From Lepidostoma basale (Eukaryota > Arthropoda > Insecta > Trichoptera > Lepidostomatidae): DNA of 64,000 bases. This document shows, piece after piece, positions 22,195 through 32,402 of this stretch. The stretch covers positions 1,037,327 to 1,101,326 of the forward strand of contig JAHDVF020000676.1 of the NCBI GenBank assembly GCA_022606425.2. The letters are read 5' to 3'. The stretch's first letter is position 1; every line of letters starts with the position of its first letter. The position numbers and the translations under genes were made by a program. Below the pieces are notes generated by a model. That model saw nothing but the letters and a program-made list of their open reading frames with translations. It had not been told where the DNA came from and searched no databases.

Positions 22195-22345
22195 ATATAA
22201 CGGACAAAAAATCTGGTGAAATGTAAAAAAATTAAAATAATGAGCTACTTCTTCATAATAATGAGCTATTTTTTGCTCACATTGAAGATTGTATATAAAT
22301 TCTAATATCATTGATATAAATCCTTGATGTTAGTATTTTTTTAAA
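22195..22345 (+). mobile_element. SINE2 3' fragment inside the pogo element
   Basis: About 100 bp (TCTTCATAATAATGAGCTAT, GCTCACATTGAAGATTGTA, ATCCTTGAT) match the 3' half of the SINE at 56085-56256. Confidence 0.6.
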
Positions 22346-22457
22346 AACAAAACAAAAAAGGTCCTGTTAATATTATACATGCTTAAATTCAAGTATCGCC
22401 GCATGTAAACAATTTTTAGCGGCTATGATAATCACGTTACACGTCTAGCACTAGAAT

Positions 22458-22661
22458 TTGAGGCATAATGCTGAGTATGGAAGTGAAGAGAGCGAAGAAG
22501 AAGAAACAGCACTGCCAAAAATGAAGTTATCAGTAGTAAGTTCACATCTCGACGATCTTATAACATTTATTGACTATTCGTCAGATAACGAAGATCAACT
22601 ATATTATGTGCATTTTCGTAATTTCAGAGAGTTGATTATAAAAAAAAACAGCAAACTTTAA
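22458..22661 (+). pseudogene. pogo/Tigger transposase C-terminal remnant
   Basis: 67 codons with an acidic run (YGSEESEEEETALP), then HLDDLITFIDY and FRNFRELIIKK. Tigger/jerky-type transposases end with an acidic stretch followed by a short helical segment and basic end, which this resembles. The catalytic DDE region and DNA-binding domain are absent. Confidence 0.5.
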
Positions 22662-22934
22662 AAGTGCAAACAAAACTTAATTCCTCTTTCAAAGCAGGAT
22701 TACCGAAAGTAAGCGCGTCGATATCAAACAGCAACGTTACTTCACGACGAGTATCTGGAGACAATAATTATAATTTTGTTTGTGTTTTGTATTATTTATT
22801 TATATCTCAATACAGTGTACATATATTCAAAAAAAAGTATTTAATTTGTTTTAAACCTATTATAATACAACGGACTTTCGGCTTTAACTGACACCCCTTT
22901 TCACTAATTAGCCCGTTATATCGAGGTTTTATTG

Positions 22935-23454
22935 TATTAATCATTCAGCGTTAAAGAGTGGTAGATTTGATACATGTAAGTAAATAAAAAAATAAAAAAA
23001 ATAAATATTAATACCGTTTACTAAATATAAAACAACAATAAAAAACGGAATTTTAACTATGAAACACGAATTTGACATTTTTCTTTGAAAATACTGTTTA
23101 TTATAATTTTGGGTTCACCTTTAAGTCATAATTTACCACATAAAATCAGACAAATGTGAAAGAGAAAAAAATTTCACAGTTTAAACGCCTGCAATTTAAA
23201 AAAGTATTCTTTTCAAACGAGTACTAAACGGACGAAAGGTTATTTGTCAAAATATGTTGGTGCACAGTGAAAATTTATTTAAAATTATAATTTTCTATTT
23301 ATCATTACAAACATATAATGACTTACAAAAAATGCTAGACAGACTACATCGTGCCTGTAAGAAATAAAACATGACGATCTCTATCTAAAAAAAAATTTTT
23401 TTGACTTTTTCCAAAACACCCAAAACATTTTACCTAGTTAAAGAAAATCAACCC
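22935..23454. other. unique AT-rich sequence
   Basis: Nothing recognisable. Confidence 0.45.
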
Positions 23455-24020
23455 ATAGAATAGGTCAGGACCTTCAAGTATCTAGGCATAGACCTGGTGG
23501 CAGGAACTGATCTGCGAGAAGAAATACAAGCTCAAAAAACAAGGCAGCTGCAATCTCTGGCGCTCTAAAATCCACAATATGGAAAAACAAAGACATGGCT
23601 ATTAAGAGTAAGATAAGAATCTACAAAGCATGCGTAAAACCAATAATAACACATGGTGTCGAAGCAAGGGCAGACACAGTAAGGATCAAACAAGTTTTGA
23701 GGACTTCCGAAATGAAGACACTGAGAACGATAGCAGGAAAAACACTGAGGAACACTAGAATAAGAGAGATATGTGAGGTTGAAGATATTATAAGATGGAG
23801 CAGACAGCGAAAAAGGGACTGGAACGGTCATGTTCAAAGAATGGACACCACCATATTCCCCTATATTGCATTGCATAATCAGCCTCATGGGACTCGTCTT
23901 CGTGGAAGACCTCCGAAAAGATGAAAGGAGAGCTGGGAATCTAACCTTACAGAAGGAGCAACACTCTGGAGAACAGATTACATAGGTCTACAACAAGGAA
24001 GAAGAAGAAGAAAACAAACG
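23455..24020 (+). mobile_element. Family R RTE-like LINE, 3' end, longest copy
   Basis: Starts at the palm-thumb segment (FKYLGIDLVAGTDLREEIQA), runs through KIRIYKACVKPIITHGVEAR, TLRTIAGKTL and RIREICEVEDIIRW, and ends HGTRLRGRPPKR with a stop. A (GAA)n tail sits at 24000-24014. One frameshift separates the first block from the 109-codon ORF at 23595-23924. The catalytic YADD box is not included. Confidence 0.85.
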
Positions 24021-24681
24021 TATAAGAAGAAATATATAAATTTAAAAGAATACATCGATCCAGGAATACAAGAACAAGTACGCTGATTTCGAACAAAATT
24101 TACAGAACTTACATTTAATCAAGCTAAAAAATTTCAATCTCCGAAGTAAACCATGTTCATCACATTGATTGTTCTCTTTAACGGCATCAAGCATAGAAAA
24201 TATTACATTTCTTATAATAATCTATACTTTGCGAGCTGGTATTAGAAATCGAAACAATTTTATTAGTCACGTACGCAGGCCGGCCAACGAAATACGAAAA
24301 ATAATTATTTTCTTAATTCAACTGGTGTCAGGAAAGTGACGTAGCCATCTGGTAGAGATATTTCCGCCCAAATATTCGGCAAATTAGTACGCGATCACAG
24401 TAAGGGTCGCCTCGCATAATCCTAGACCGCAAATATTACTACGGCCGAGGACCACATGTTGCAGGCCGGATAGTTTTATTGTGGACCCGTTCCTAATGCC
24501 TCCTCCCGTATTAAAGCTCACCAAAACGCTACCGAATCCTCGGGCCAGCAAGGCGTATAATAGAAAATTACCTTTTGATATTACTACATAAAAAAACATA
24601 TAGAAATACAACAACATTTTGAATGTATACAAATTCTTGTAGACAAATACTGGATTTCACCCATTGCGGATAAATTATTTT
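24021..24681. other. unique sequence
   Basis: A GC-balanced patch at 24390-24560 is unmatched. The ORF on the minus strand (24384-24632) has no domain. Confidence 0.4.
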
Positions 24682-24902
24682 TATTTTACAAGGATTAACT
24701 GTATCTCAATAGAGACGAAGATGCAAGTTGTTTTCTGGGAACAGAAGGTGGTGGTCGAGGCGCTTACAGGACTTATGACCTGTCATTGGTTGCCAACCAA
24801 TCAGGTCATAAGTCCTGTAAGCGCCTCGACCACCACCTTCTGTTCCCAGAAAACAACTTGCATCTTCGTCTCTATTGAGATACAATTAATCCTTGTAAAA
24901 TA
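24682..24902. mobile_element. Near-perfect 221-bp palindrome (foldback MITE)
   Basis: Two ~100-bp arms meet at a ~17-bp centre (TCATTGGTTGCCAACCAAT-like, itself inverted). From TATTTTACAAGGATTAA on the left and TTAATCCTTGTAAAATA on the right, the arms differ at about one position. The 81-codon ORF spanning it is a by-product. A diverged single arm occurs at 41420-41522, so this is a dispersed repeat. No transposase or clear target duplication was found. Confidence 0.85.
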
Positions 24903-24945
24903 CATATAGAAATGTTTGGACTTTTTATACGTATCATAATAAAAT

Positions 24946-25046
24946 AACCATCAATTCGTCTCTCCGAAGGGGTAGGCAGAACGAATAAACTGCTACACTT
25001 TTCTTTCCTGACATACTTCTCTAGCTTCCTCTACATGCATATGTCA
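24946..25046 (-). mobile_element. Family A RTE-like LINE, 3' end (copy 11)
   Basis: About 100 bp of the conserved end starting TAACCATCAATTCGTCTCTC; truncated early. Confidence 0.8.
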
Positions 25047-25061
25047 CCGCCGTCTAGTTAA

Positions 25062-25215
25062 ATACGCAGCTCAGTTGATAATGAAATGGCGGCATTTAAT
25101 AACATGGCTTAGCCAACTTGCTGACCGCAACGTTCAACCAAAGGCTAAACGTCGCCAGGCCGATAATAAAATGCCGGAATTCAATGACGTGGCTAAAGCA
25201 ACGTTATTGTGACTT
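25062..25215. repeat. Two diverged direct repeats, ~88 bp apart
   Basis: GATAATGAAATGGCGGCATTTAATAACATGGCT is echoed about 88 bp downstream as GATAATAAAATGCCGGAATT and CAATGACGTGGCT. Function unknown. Confidence 0.4.
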
Positions 25216-25287
25216 TATATTATCGTGAATTAATTTATTTATTTGAACACAAATAAAACAGGGATTGAGTCAAAAATTGAAGTTTAT

Positions 25288-25362
25288 AAGGAAATAACAG
25301 TTTGGCAGTTCATTCATTCTGCCTACCCATTTGAAGAGATGATAAGTTAGTTGTTTAATTAT
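25288..25362 (+). mobile_element. Family A RTE-like LINE, extreme 3' end (copy 12)
   Basis: Only the last ~75 bp: TTCATTCATTCTGCCTACCC, then GATGATAAGTTAG. Confidence 0.65.
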
Positions 25363-25377
25363 TAAGTTTTATTTTTT

Positions 25378-25858
25378 TTGTATGGAAGCGAAGCGTGAAA
25401 GTGGGAAAAGAAGGATACGAGTAGAATAAATGCAGTAGAAATGAGATCTCTTAGACGAATGTGTGGATACTCTGTGTATGATAGAGTGTCGAATGAAAAT
25501 ATAAGAAGTGAATGCGGTACGAATGATGGTGTTATGAATAAAATAATGAAAAGATAATTAAGATGGTTTGGATATATGGAAAAGATGAATGATAAAAAAA
25601 ATTATTTGTTAACGATGTAAATGTAACCAGAAATAGAGGAAGACCAAGGAAAAAGTGGCCCTATCAAATAAATCAAATATTGAATGTCGGCCATGTGAGG
25701 AGTCAGAGAAATCGACGGGCGTGCATGACACGATGTATGAATGTTGAGGAACCGAGAGAAATATGTCTGGAAAGAAAAGTGTGGTACTCCATTTTTTCTG
25801 CCTACCCCTTCAGCGAGACTGCGTGATGGTAAGTTAGTTAGTAAGTAAGTTTTAATTA
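25378..25858 (+). mobile_element. Family A RTE-like LINE, 3' end (copy 13)
   Basis: Runs from YGSEA-like sequence through AVEMRSLRRMCGYSVYD, SLRWFG and NRGRPRKKW to LSAYPFSETA and a (TTAG)n-like tail (GTTAGTTAGTAAGTAAG). Several stops interrupt it. Confidence 0.85.
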
Positions 25859-27311
25859 TTTTACCCTTTGTGATCTTATACATAAGTAATAAAATCAAAA
25901 GCTATAACTTTGTAGAATTCGACCGCTTTTAATCAAAATAAACCGATTGAACATTGTCAAAGTAACAGCTATTAACCGTCGCGTTGCCATGTGGTCAATT
26001 GAGTTTCCACTGCCAATTTAAAGTTGATTTTCTTAAAACCTATGGACCCTAATATTATAAAAAAAATTGTAATCCTCCATTGAAGTGTTCTCAATATTTC
26101 GTAATAAAAAAAAAAGCAAAAATTACTTCCTTCATCCCAAAAAAAAATATTTTCTAAGACTGCCCTCACCTTCATTCGTGTTAAGGTAGAATTTGTTTTG
26201 CTAATATTTACAACTTTATCAAAAGTGACAAATACTTACTCGCTGTTTTGAACGTATTATAAATTATATCTTTGACCTTTTCAATATGTACGTAATAATA
26301 CCACTGTGGACGGAAACGCAGGACGCAACTTAATAATATCAGAACTGTGAAAATATTAACACTTTACCAAAAGGGACAAATATTAATACGTACTCGTTGT
26401 CTTGAACGTACTATACATTTTGCCTAGGTGCCTTTATCTTCGCCCCGCCGGCCGCGGCGCGCAGACAAGTTTATACCTGATGTTTAGTCGCTCGTATGCT
26501 ATGACGCATTACATATCAGAAATCGCATGGTTCCAGAAAAAAATTAATAATGATATGTTTTTCAAATAATCCATGTATGTTATAGATATCGATCTATTCC
26601 TAATGAAATTCCCTACAAGATGACATAAATTAAATTTTGATTCATCTAGTCATATGCTTGATATTTAGATAAAGTTAGCGGTAAACTGAACTTACCACAT
26701 GGGAGCAAGCGTTTTGTTTTGAACACGGTACGTTAAGGGTTAAATAGTTCAATCAAATCCGCCGCTTTAGTTAACGGTAGAAATTTCCTTTATGTCTAGA
26801 TTTTTGAATCCGTTCGGTCACTCGAACGGCAATAGGGCCCCGGGTCGTATGACGTTAACTGTTGCTGAAATAAAGTTGCCGCAACTCCCCGCAAATTAAT
26901 TAGAGCGAACAATGGCGAAATCCTCTATCACTAATGATCGCAGCATGTTTTGTGCGACATATCCTCTACGAGGGTGGCGGTCGGGCGTGCTCGGCCACTG
27001 CCGGCGGTCTCGTTCTGATGGCTTGCCAACATTTTTATTGTGTCCGTTCTACTCGTATCTACAGCCAGCGCGGGTGGTTATTGCTTAAGTGCAGTTGTTA
27101 TGAAATATTTTTTAGAACACACACGTCCCATAATACGTACTTTTCAAAGTTTAATATGAACTTTAAAATAATTTTGTAAACGTGTCCTGCAATATCACGT
27201 AAAATCATAATTAAATTTATTTTGCTTACTTGTCACGTAAATGGAAAATTTAATAAATCATTGTGTTTTTTTTTTGTTTTAACCCAGAGATTGGTTTGTA
27301 GAAAACTGATG
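25859..27311. other. unique sequence with GC-rich patches
   Basis: No repeat family matches. Patches at 26420-26480 and 26690-27060 are more GC-rich, the latter containing TTAATTAGAGCGAACAATGG. The ORF 26934-27179 (+) has no domain. Candidate enhancer-type conserved DNA; unproven. Confidence 0.35.
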
Positions 27312-27440
27312 TCGACGACCTTCGTAGCAGAGAGTAAAGAGCTCTGACTGCCATATCGAAGGTCCCGGGTTCAAATTCGGCATCAGGTCTGGTGTAGAAT
27401 TCACGAACCTATCACATATCACAAGAATCAAAGAAAAATA
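27312..27440 (+). mobile_element. SINE1 (tRNA-derived)
   Basis: Has ACGACCTTCGTAGCAGAG in the A-box region, B-box-like GGGTTCAAATTC, and the SINE1 body GGTCTGGTGTAGAATTCAC, ending at ATCACAAGAATC. Confidence 0.8.
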
Positions 27441-27520
27441 TGTTTTATATTTTTTATTTATTTTAATTGTATCTACTTATACGAGAATTTTTTTAATACT
27501 CGTATAGAGAATTTTTTTTG

Positions 27521-27895
27521 TTATAAATATGAAAACGTATGTTTTCTGTAAGTTTTATTATAATTTTTAGGGAATGTATTACAGCAATAAAAAATACAAG
27601 GAATATGAGCACCAGGCCGGAGAAGAATCTCTTGGCTGCACAATTTAAGACAATGACTCAGAAGTAGCACCACATCGCTGTTCAGCGCCGCAGTCAACAA
27701 GGTGGAAATAGCCCTGATGATCGCCAGCCTTCGAAGAGGAGACAGCATCTGGAGAAGAAGAAGAAAATGGGAATGTTCACATTCAATCATGGCTTAGAAA
27801 GGCAAAACATGCCATTCCTATAAACTTCTAGATAACTGATATTTTTATTCGATTTAATTATTTAATATTTTAAATCATTGTTCAACAAGCAATAA
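27521..27895. mobile_element. Hammerhead-type palindromic element, family M, split by a LINE
   Basis: Left arm ATGAAAACGTATGTTTTCTG … AGGGAATG; right arm ATGGCTTAGAAAGGCAAAAC, ATGCCATTCC, AACTTCTAG. The arms are inverted. The LINE insertion at 27577-27768 interrupts the tip. Confidence 0.7.
27577..27768 (+). mobile_element. 192-bp LINE 3' fragment (family S), 7-bp TSD
   Basis: Encodes RRISWLHNLRQ, SSTTSLFSAAVNKVEIAL and MIASLRRGD, with a GAGAAGAAGAAGA tail. It is flanked by GGGAATG at 27570-27576 and 27769-27775. The same protein end is seen at 30149-30600. Confidence 0.8.
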
Positions 27896-28179
27896 AAAAA
27901 TATATTGTGTTCCATGTTTACGTTTTCGCTAATTACGACCACATTAAATAGCTTAATTGAGAAATATAAATACTTTATCTTAAAATCACAAAATTTCGTT
28001 TACCTTGATATGGTATTGAGAACCAGAAATTTAAAATTGATTTTCTGACAAGACTCATTTACAAAAAAATACCAAGTTTTTAGTTATTTTACGCGATTAA
28101 TTAAAAAAATCTGGTTTCTACATTCTGATTTGTCTTTGTGTTTAAGGATTTAGTCTTCGCTTAAGTGGTGATTTGTTCA

Positions 28180-28400
28180 AAGGGCTTTCAGAGTAGTATT
28201 CCTTTTGTCTCTTTACAAGAGGTTGAGAACCTTTATACTATTTGAAGGGCATAGGCTTACCTCTTATTCCTCCACAAATATCTGTCCCTTGCAATCTGTT
28301 TCCAATCCCACCCACCTACTTGGCGGATGTCATTAAACCATCGAGCTTGGGATCTTCAATATTCCTCTTGCCATTTCGTGGTCTCAATTCTTGAGTATTA
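28180..28400 (-). mobile_element. LINE reverse-transcriptase C-terminal fragment (family U)
   Basis: The minus strand reads KWQEEY, QVGGWDWKQIARDRYLW and RNKR, matching the RW.DDI+..GG.DWK.iA.dR..W motif of RTE-like C-termini. Confidence 0.7.
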
Positions 28401-28479
28401 GATTTTGTTTATATAATACAAAGGGATGTTCTTGTATTTACATTATCTGACAAAACGTTGTATTGAATGTTCTATGGAT

Positions 28480-28740
28480 GAAAACACGTTGTATTTTCAC
28501 AATACTTTTTATCATTTTTTAGAAACATGTTTCGTAACGTAGAAGTCCTTCATCAGCAAAAAAATATTATTATTTTTAAATCAAGGATTTTTATATCTAC
28601 GGTATTCCAATTTATTATACAATCTCAAAACTAATCAGAAATTGCTCCATTTTACGTTGAATGAATCGGGTCATATCCAGACTTGTGTGTGAAGAGTTTT
28701 ATTTTCTAACCACATTGAAGAAGGACTTCGGTCCAAAAAA
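28480..28740. mobile_element. Hammerhead-type element, family F
   Basis: A minus-strand motif at 28521-28558 reads GCTGATGAAGGACTT … ACGAAACATGTTTC. An opposed degenerate copy at 28706-28740 reads TTGAAGAAGGACTTCGGTCC. The spacing and inversion match other families here. Confidence 0.55.
28521..28558 (-). ncRNA. Hammerhead-ribozyme-like motif (family F)
   Basis: Core CTGATGA is followed by an extra A, a partly broken GGAC/GTAC helix II, then GAAAC and ATGTT. Helix III is the palindrome ACATGT. Probably weak because helix II is damaged. Confidence 0.45.
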
Positions 28741-28789
28741 TGTTTGTGAAAAGAGCAAAAATTAGTATAAAAAATACATCACTCCCATA

Positions 28790-29328
28790 TAATATATTAA
28801 ATACGAAAGCCTATCCAATAAAAGTTAACATGGCAATGCACAATGGTGTTCTTGTGCCGACCCTTATGTATGTAAGTGAAGCATGGAACTGGCAGAAGAA
28901 GGATGAAAGTAGAATAAATGCAGAAGAAATGAGATCTCTAAGACGAATGTGGTGTAAATCTGTATATGATAGAATGTCAAATGCAAATATAAAAATTGAA
29001 TGCGGTGGGAATGAAAGTGTAATGAACAAAATAATGAAAGGATCGTTGAGATGGTTTGGACACATGGAAAAAATTAGTGAAGACAGAATGGCGAAGAAGG
29101 TATATATGTTAACGACGTGAACGGAGCTAGAAATAGAGGAAGGCTAAGGAAAACTTAGCACGATCAAATCAATCAAATATTAAATGTCTGTCACGTAAGG
29201 AGTCTAAGAAATCGACGTGCGTGCATGACACGATTTATGAATATAGAGGTATCAAGAAATGTATGTCAGGACAGAACAGTGTGGCGGTCCATTCTTTTGT
29301 CATGATGGTTAGTTAGTTAGTTAGTTTG
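28790..29328 (+). mobile_element. Family A RTE-like LINE, 3' end (copy 14)
   Basis: The 126-codon ORF (28740-29120) includes AMHNGVLVPTLMYVSEAWNW, EMRSLRRMW and GSLRWFGHMEKI; the rest follows after a frameshift. It ends ATGGTTAGTTAGTTAGTTAG. The reverse-transcriptase catalytic domain is missing. Confidence 0.9.
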
Positions 29329-29331
29329 TTA

Positions 29332-29412
29332 TGAAAACGTCTGTTTTCTGGAAGTTTTGCAACAATTTATGGGAATAACATGTTTCGCCTTTCTTAGGCA
29401 TTATCATATGTG
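29332..29412 (-). mobile_element. Hammerhead-type element fragment, family M
   Basis: GAAAACGTCTGTTTTCTGGA leads to a minus-strand motif at 29371-29405: TGATAATGCCTAAGAAAGGC, then GAAACATGTTATTCC. The motif is cut short by the LINE starting at 29413. Confidence 0.65.
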
Positions 29413-30135
29413 AGAAGGTAATGACCGTGGGTAGAGATGAGCGCCAAATAAATGTAGAGTTGACTGGGACTGCGATATCAAGAATGTTAAGACTTTTGTT
29501 TACCTGGGGAGCAGTATTACATGGTATGGTCGATCCAATAAAGACGTCGATAGTCGTATCCACCAGGCCTTTAATAAAAAGTCTAAAATATTCGAGTCCA
29601 ACAATATAGACCTGAACCTCCGAAAACAACTTTTAAAAACATTGGTGTGGAGTGTTTCACTGTACGGCTGCGAGACTTGGTGCCTTGGTGAAAGAGAGAG
29701 TAAAAGGCTGGAGGCATTTGAGATGTGGACCTACCGACGAGTTGCCCATGTTTCATGGAGGGACCACATTACAAATGAAGAAGTTCTCAGCAGAGTTCAA
29801 GAGAGTAGACACGTGTTGAACACCATAGCGGAGGGGAGCGCAAGATGGATTGGTCATGTGTTGCGACACGTTTGTTTCCTGCATAATGTGTTGGAGGGAA
29901 TGGTTGAGGGATCGATTGGCAGAGGACGACCTCGCCAAGAGTACCTAGACCAGATTTACCGAGATATGGGCTGCACCTCTTATGCGGAGTTGAAGAGAGT
30001 TGCCGAGGACCGAGAGGAGTGGAAGAGGAGATTCGTCGCCTTGCTGCAGACCAATCGCTAGATTGAGACCGGAGAGAGAGATATGTGAGCAAGCACGCGG
30101 ATCCTTCATGAAGATTTAAGATATTCAGAATAAAG
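29413..30135 (+). mobile_element. LINE ORF2 C-terminal half (family V)
   Basis: Starts in the KTFVYLGSSITW palm-end motif and reads VSLYGCETWCLGERE, RLEAFEMWTYRRVAHVSW, RWIGHVLRH, GRGRPRQEYLDQI and AEDREEWKRRF before stop at 30061. 29642-30061 is uninterrupted for 139 codons. A single-codon-scale frameshift near 29630 breaks it from the upstream block. AATAAAG at 30130 marks the 3' end. It is relatively young. Confidence 0.85.
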
Positions 30136-30148
30136 TTTTCCTTTCTCA

Positions 30149-30600
30149 AAATGCGTACTGTCCGTTGTTATGTGTTTCCAGTGTTGCTATATGGTATGGA
30201 TGTCTGGACACTAACTAATGCTACTTAGAGGAGAATACAATCATTTGGGCTCTGGATATGTAGAAAAAAATATATATCTCGGAGAGACACAGTTCGCACT
30301 GAGATTGGTCTCCAATGGATGAAAAAGTATCTGGAATTGCTCGACAGAGTTAAAACAAGGAAACTGCATACTTAATTCACGTCATGAGAGGAGCAAAATA
30401 CCTTGTAGAACTAATAATTCGGGGAAAAATACCACGAAAAAGAGGACCAGGTCATAGAATCTCTTGGCTGCACAATTTAAGATAATGATTCAGAAGTAGC
30501 ACCACATCGCCGTTCAGCGTCGCCGTCAACAAGGTGGAAAGAGCCCTGATGATCGCCAACCCTACGCAGAGAAGACTTAGAGAAGAATACAGAATGAACA
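30149..30600 (+). mobile_element. LINE ORF2 C-terminal fragment (family S)
   Basis: Reads MRTVRCYVFPVLLYGMDVW, FGLWICRKKYISRRDTV, HVMRGAKYLVELIIRGKIP and RISWLHNL, with several stops. The end matches the small insertion at 27577-27768. Confidence 0.75.
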
Positions 30601-31539
30601 GATTTTTTTACTTAAAAAAATCTTATTCACCTCGAAATTAAGGAGATTATTATTTTCGTATTGAATATTAAATATTATTTTTACTTTAAATAAAAAGAGC
30701 AATACATTATTATAGTAAAGCCTTCATTATTCAAGAGGTACTTATCTAAAAATAATATCTCAAGGTATAATTTCGGGAAAGTAAGTACTTTGTTTCCTAC
30801 TCCATTTGTCAAATTACCCAAAAGTAGACGCGGAGGTAGCCGCTTAAAGAAAATAGGATGTGACGTTTCAAATTGGGGTAAATAAATCCCTTCAATACCA
30901 GAAGAGGGAATTTCCTACCTAAAGTAAACCTGCCTTTGAAAACGAGGAAAGTCAACAAGTCAATTAGATACGTCAAAAAATGTTCATGTTGCATGAAAAA
31001 AAAACGTGACTAGGTCTGGAAAGCCCAGCCTATTGAAAATACCCGTGAATACGTCATTTGTAAAAAATTCTTTCAATGCATTGATTACATGTTTTTAAAG
31101 CTTTGATTGAGCCTTTGAAGCTCTTTTAAATATAATATTGTCAATTAGTCAACTTTTACGTTTGCAATATTTTTTTAGGCATTTTAACTTCTCAGACGAC
31201 TTTGTGTGATATATGATATATAAACTTTGTATAATATTTTGATTTCGTAGAAAAATATAAAACCCCTTAATTTTTACGATATTTAAAAAAGTTTATGGTT
31301 GAATAATATCTGTTATTATATTCGTAATCGGTTTGTTAATGTGTGGATGCATCTTATGTAGATCCTAGATATAATATTACAAATCATTTTTTTGATTGCT
31401 AAATTTATTTATTATTATAATTGTTACCATTATATTATATTACTATTATTATTATTATTGTTATTATTATTGTTAATATTATAATTTTTTTGTTAAATCG
31501 TTCATGACATCATTACAGCGCGAGGAAAATCAATGTAAA
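30601..31539. other. unique AT-rich sequence
   Basis: No gene. It includes the trinucleotide run at 31430-31492. Confidence 0.45.
31430..31492 (+). repeat. Microsatellite (TTA)n
   Basis: Imperfect TTA/TTG trinucleotide run, e.g. ACTATTATTATTATTATTG. Confidence 0.85.
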
Positions 31540-31722
31540 GGTTTAGCTATCATATAGATTCTTGTGACTGTGATAGGTGCCTGATCTATAACCATTTTAT
31601 TGTCACGTGAATTCTGCACCAGAACAAAGACAGTGTGACAATCACACTGCCGGGATCGAACTAGGGACCTTCAGTGTGGCAGTCAAAGTACTTGCCATTC
31701 GGCCATGAAGGTCATCAATTAT
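31540..31722 (-). mobile_element. SINE1 (tRNA-derived)
   Basis: Near full-length on the minus strand. The B-box complement GGGATCGAACTAGGGACC and A-box side TTCGGCCATGAAGGTC are clear, with the AGTGTGACAATCACACTG hairpin between body and head. Confidence 0.8.
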
Positions 31723-31787
31723 GATTCTGTATATAAATATATTGTTAATCAGATATTATATATATAAAAAAAAATGTATTTCTCCCT

Positions 31788-32402
31788 TTACATTCATACA
31801 AAGTGTCATGTGACCGACATTTAATATTTGATTGATTTGATCGTGCCACGTTTTCCTTGGCATTCGTCTATTTCTAGCTCCGTTCACGTAATTTCTACAC
31901 CACTCTGTCTTCACTCATTCTTTAAATGTGTTCAAACCATCTTAACGATCCTTTCATTATTTTGTTAATAACATAATGAATAATAAAAAAATAAATTTGG
32001 TACAGAATTTCTATATTATTTTATTATTTAGGGTGCTTCCACGTGTGTTTAACGTGGATCGGTTTCGGCCACTTGCTGCCATCTTCTGGTCACCAGGAGA
32101 TGGCAGCATGTTGCCGAAACCGGTCGACCATAAACACTTCTAGAAGCACCCAAAATATATAATAATAAAGAAATTTTTCATTATTTAAAATGAACTTCTA
32201 TCAAGAAATTTCAATAAAAAATATAAATTGTTTGCTCATAACACTTTCACTCACACCGCATTTGCTTCTCGTATTTGCATTTGAAACTCTGTCATATACT
32301 TATTTATCACACATTCGTCTTAGAGATCTCATTTCTACTGCTTATATTATACTTTCAACATTATTTTATCAGTTCTATGCTTCACTTATATACATAGCTT
32401 TG
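31788..32402 (-). mobile_element. Family A RTE-like LINE (copy 15), split by a hammerhead element
   Basis: 31788-31972 covers the GHVRS…GSLRWFGH part. The same copy resumes at about 32233 with ATAACACTTTCACTCACACC and continues back to EMRSLRRM… until 32402. The 3' tail is missing. Confidence 0.8.
31973..32232. mobile_element. 260-bp hammerhead-type palindromic element (family N) with TSD
   Basis: Inverted arms (GGGTGCTTCCACGTG … GGTCGACCATAAACACTTCTAG … AGCACCC) bring two opposed motifs to the tip: 32058-32090 (−) CAGAAGATGGCAGC … GGCCGAAACCGATC, and 32092-32127 (+) GGAGATGGCAGC … TTGCCGAAACCGGTC. It sits in family A copy 15 between TGTTAATAAC (31963-31972) and TGCTCATAAC (32233-32242). The right end carries AAATGAACTTC and AAGAAATTTCA, a terminus shared with family T. 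Confidence 0.75.

Larger units (their letters stand above)
22151..22934 (+). mobile_element. pogo/Tigger-like DNA transposon relic
   Basis: Terminal inverted repeats CARTAAAACCTCGATATAAC (22151 side) and GTTATATCGAGGTTTTATTG (ending at 22934) are flanked by TA on both sides, the target of Tc1/mariner-pogo elements. The 784-bp element keeps only the end of a transposase-like ORF (22458-22661). A SINE2 tail fragment is embedded in its 5' part. Confidence 0.85.

Noticed and set aside
24664..24909. 81-codon ORF on the plus strand
   Set aside because: It lies entirely on the palindrome; its two halves encode each other's reverse complement and it has no domain.
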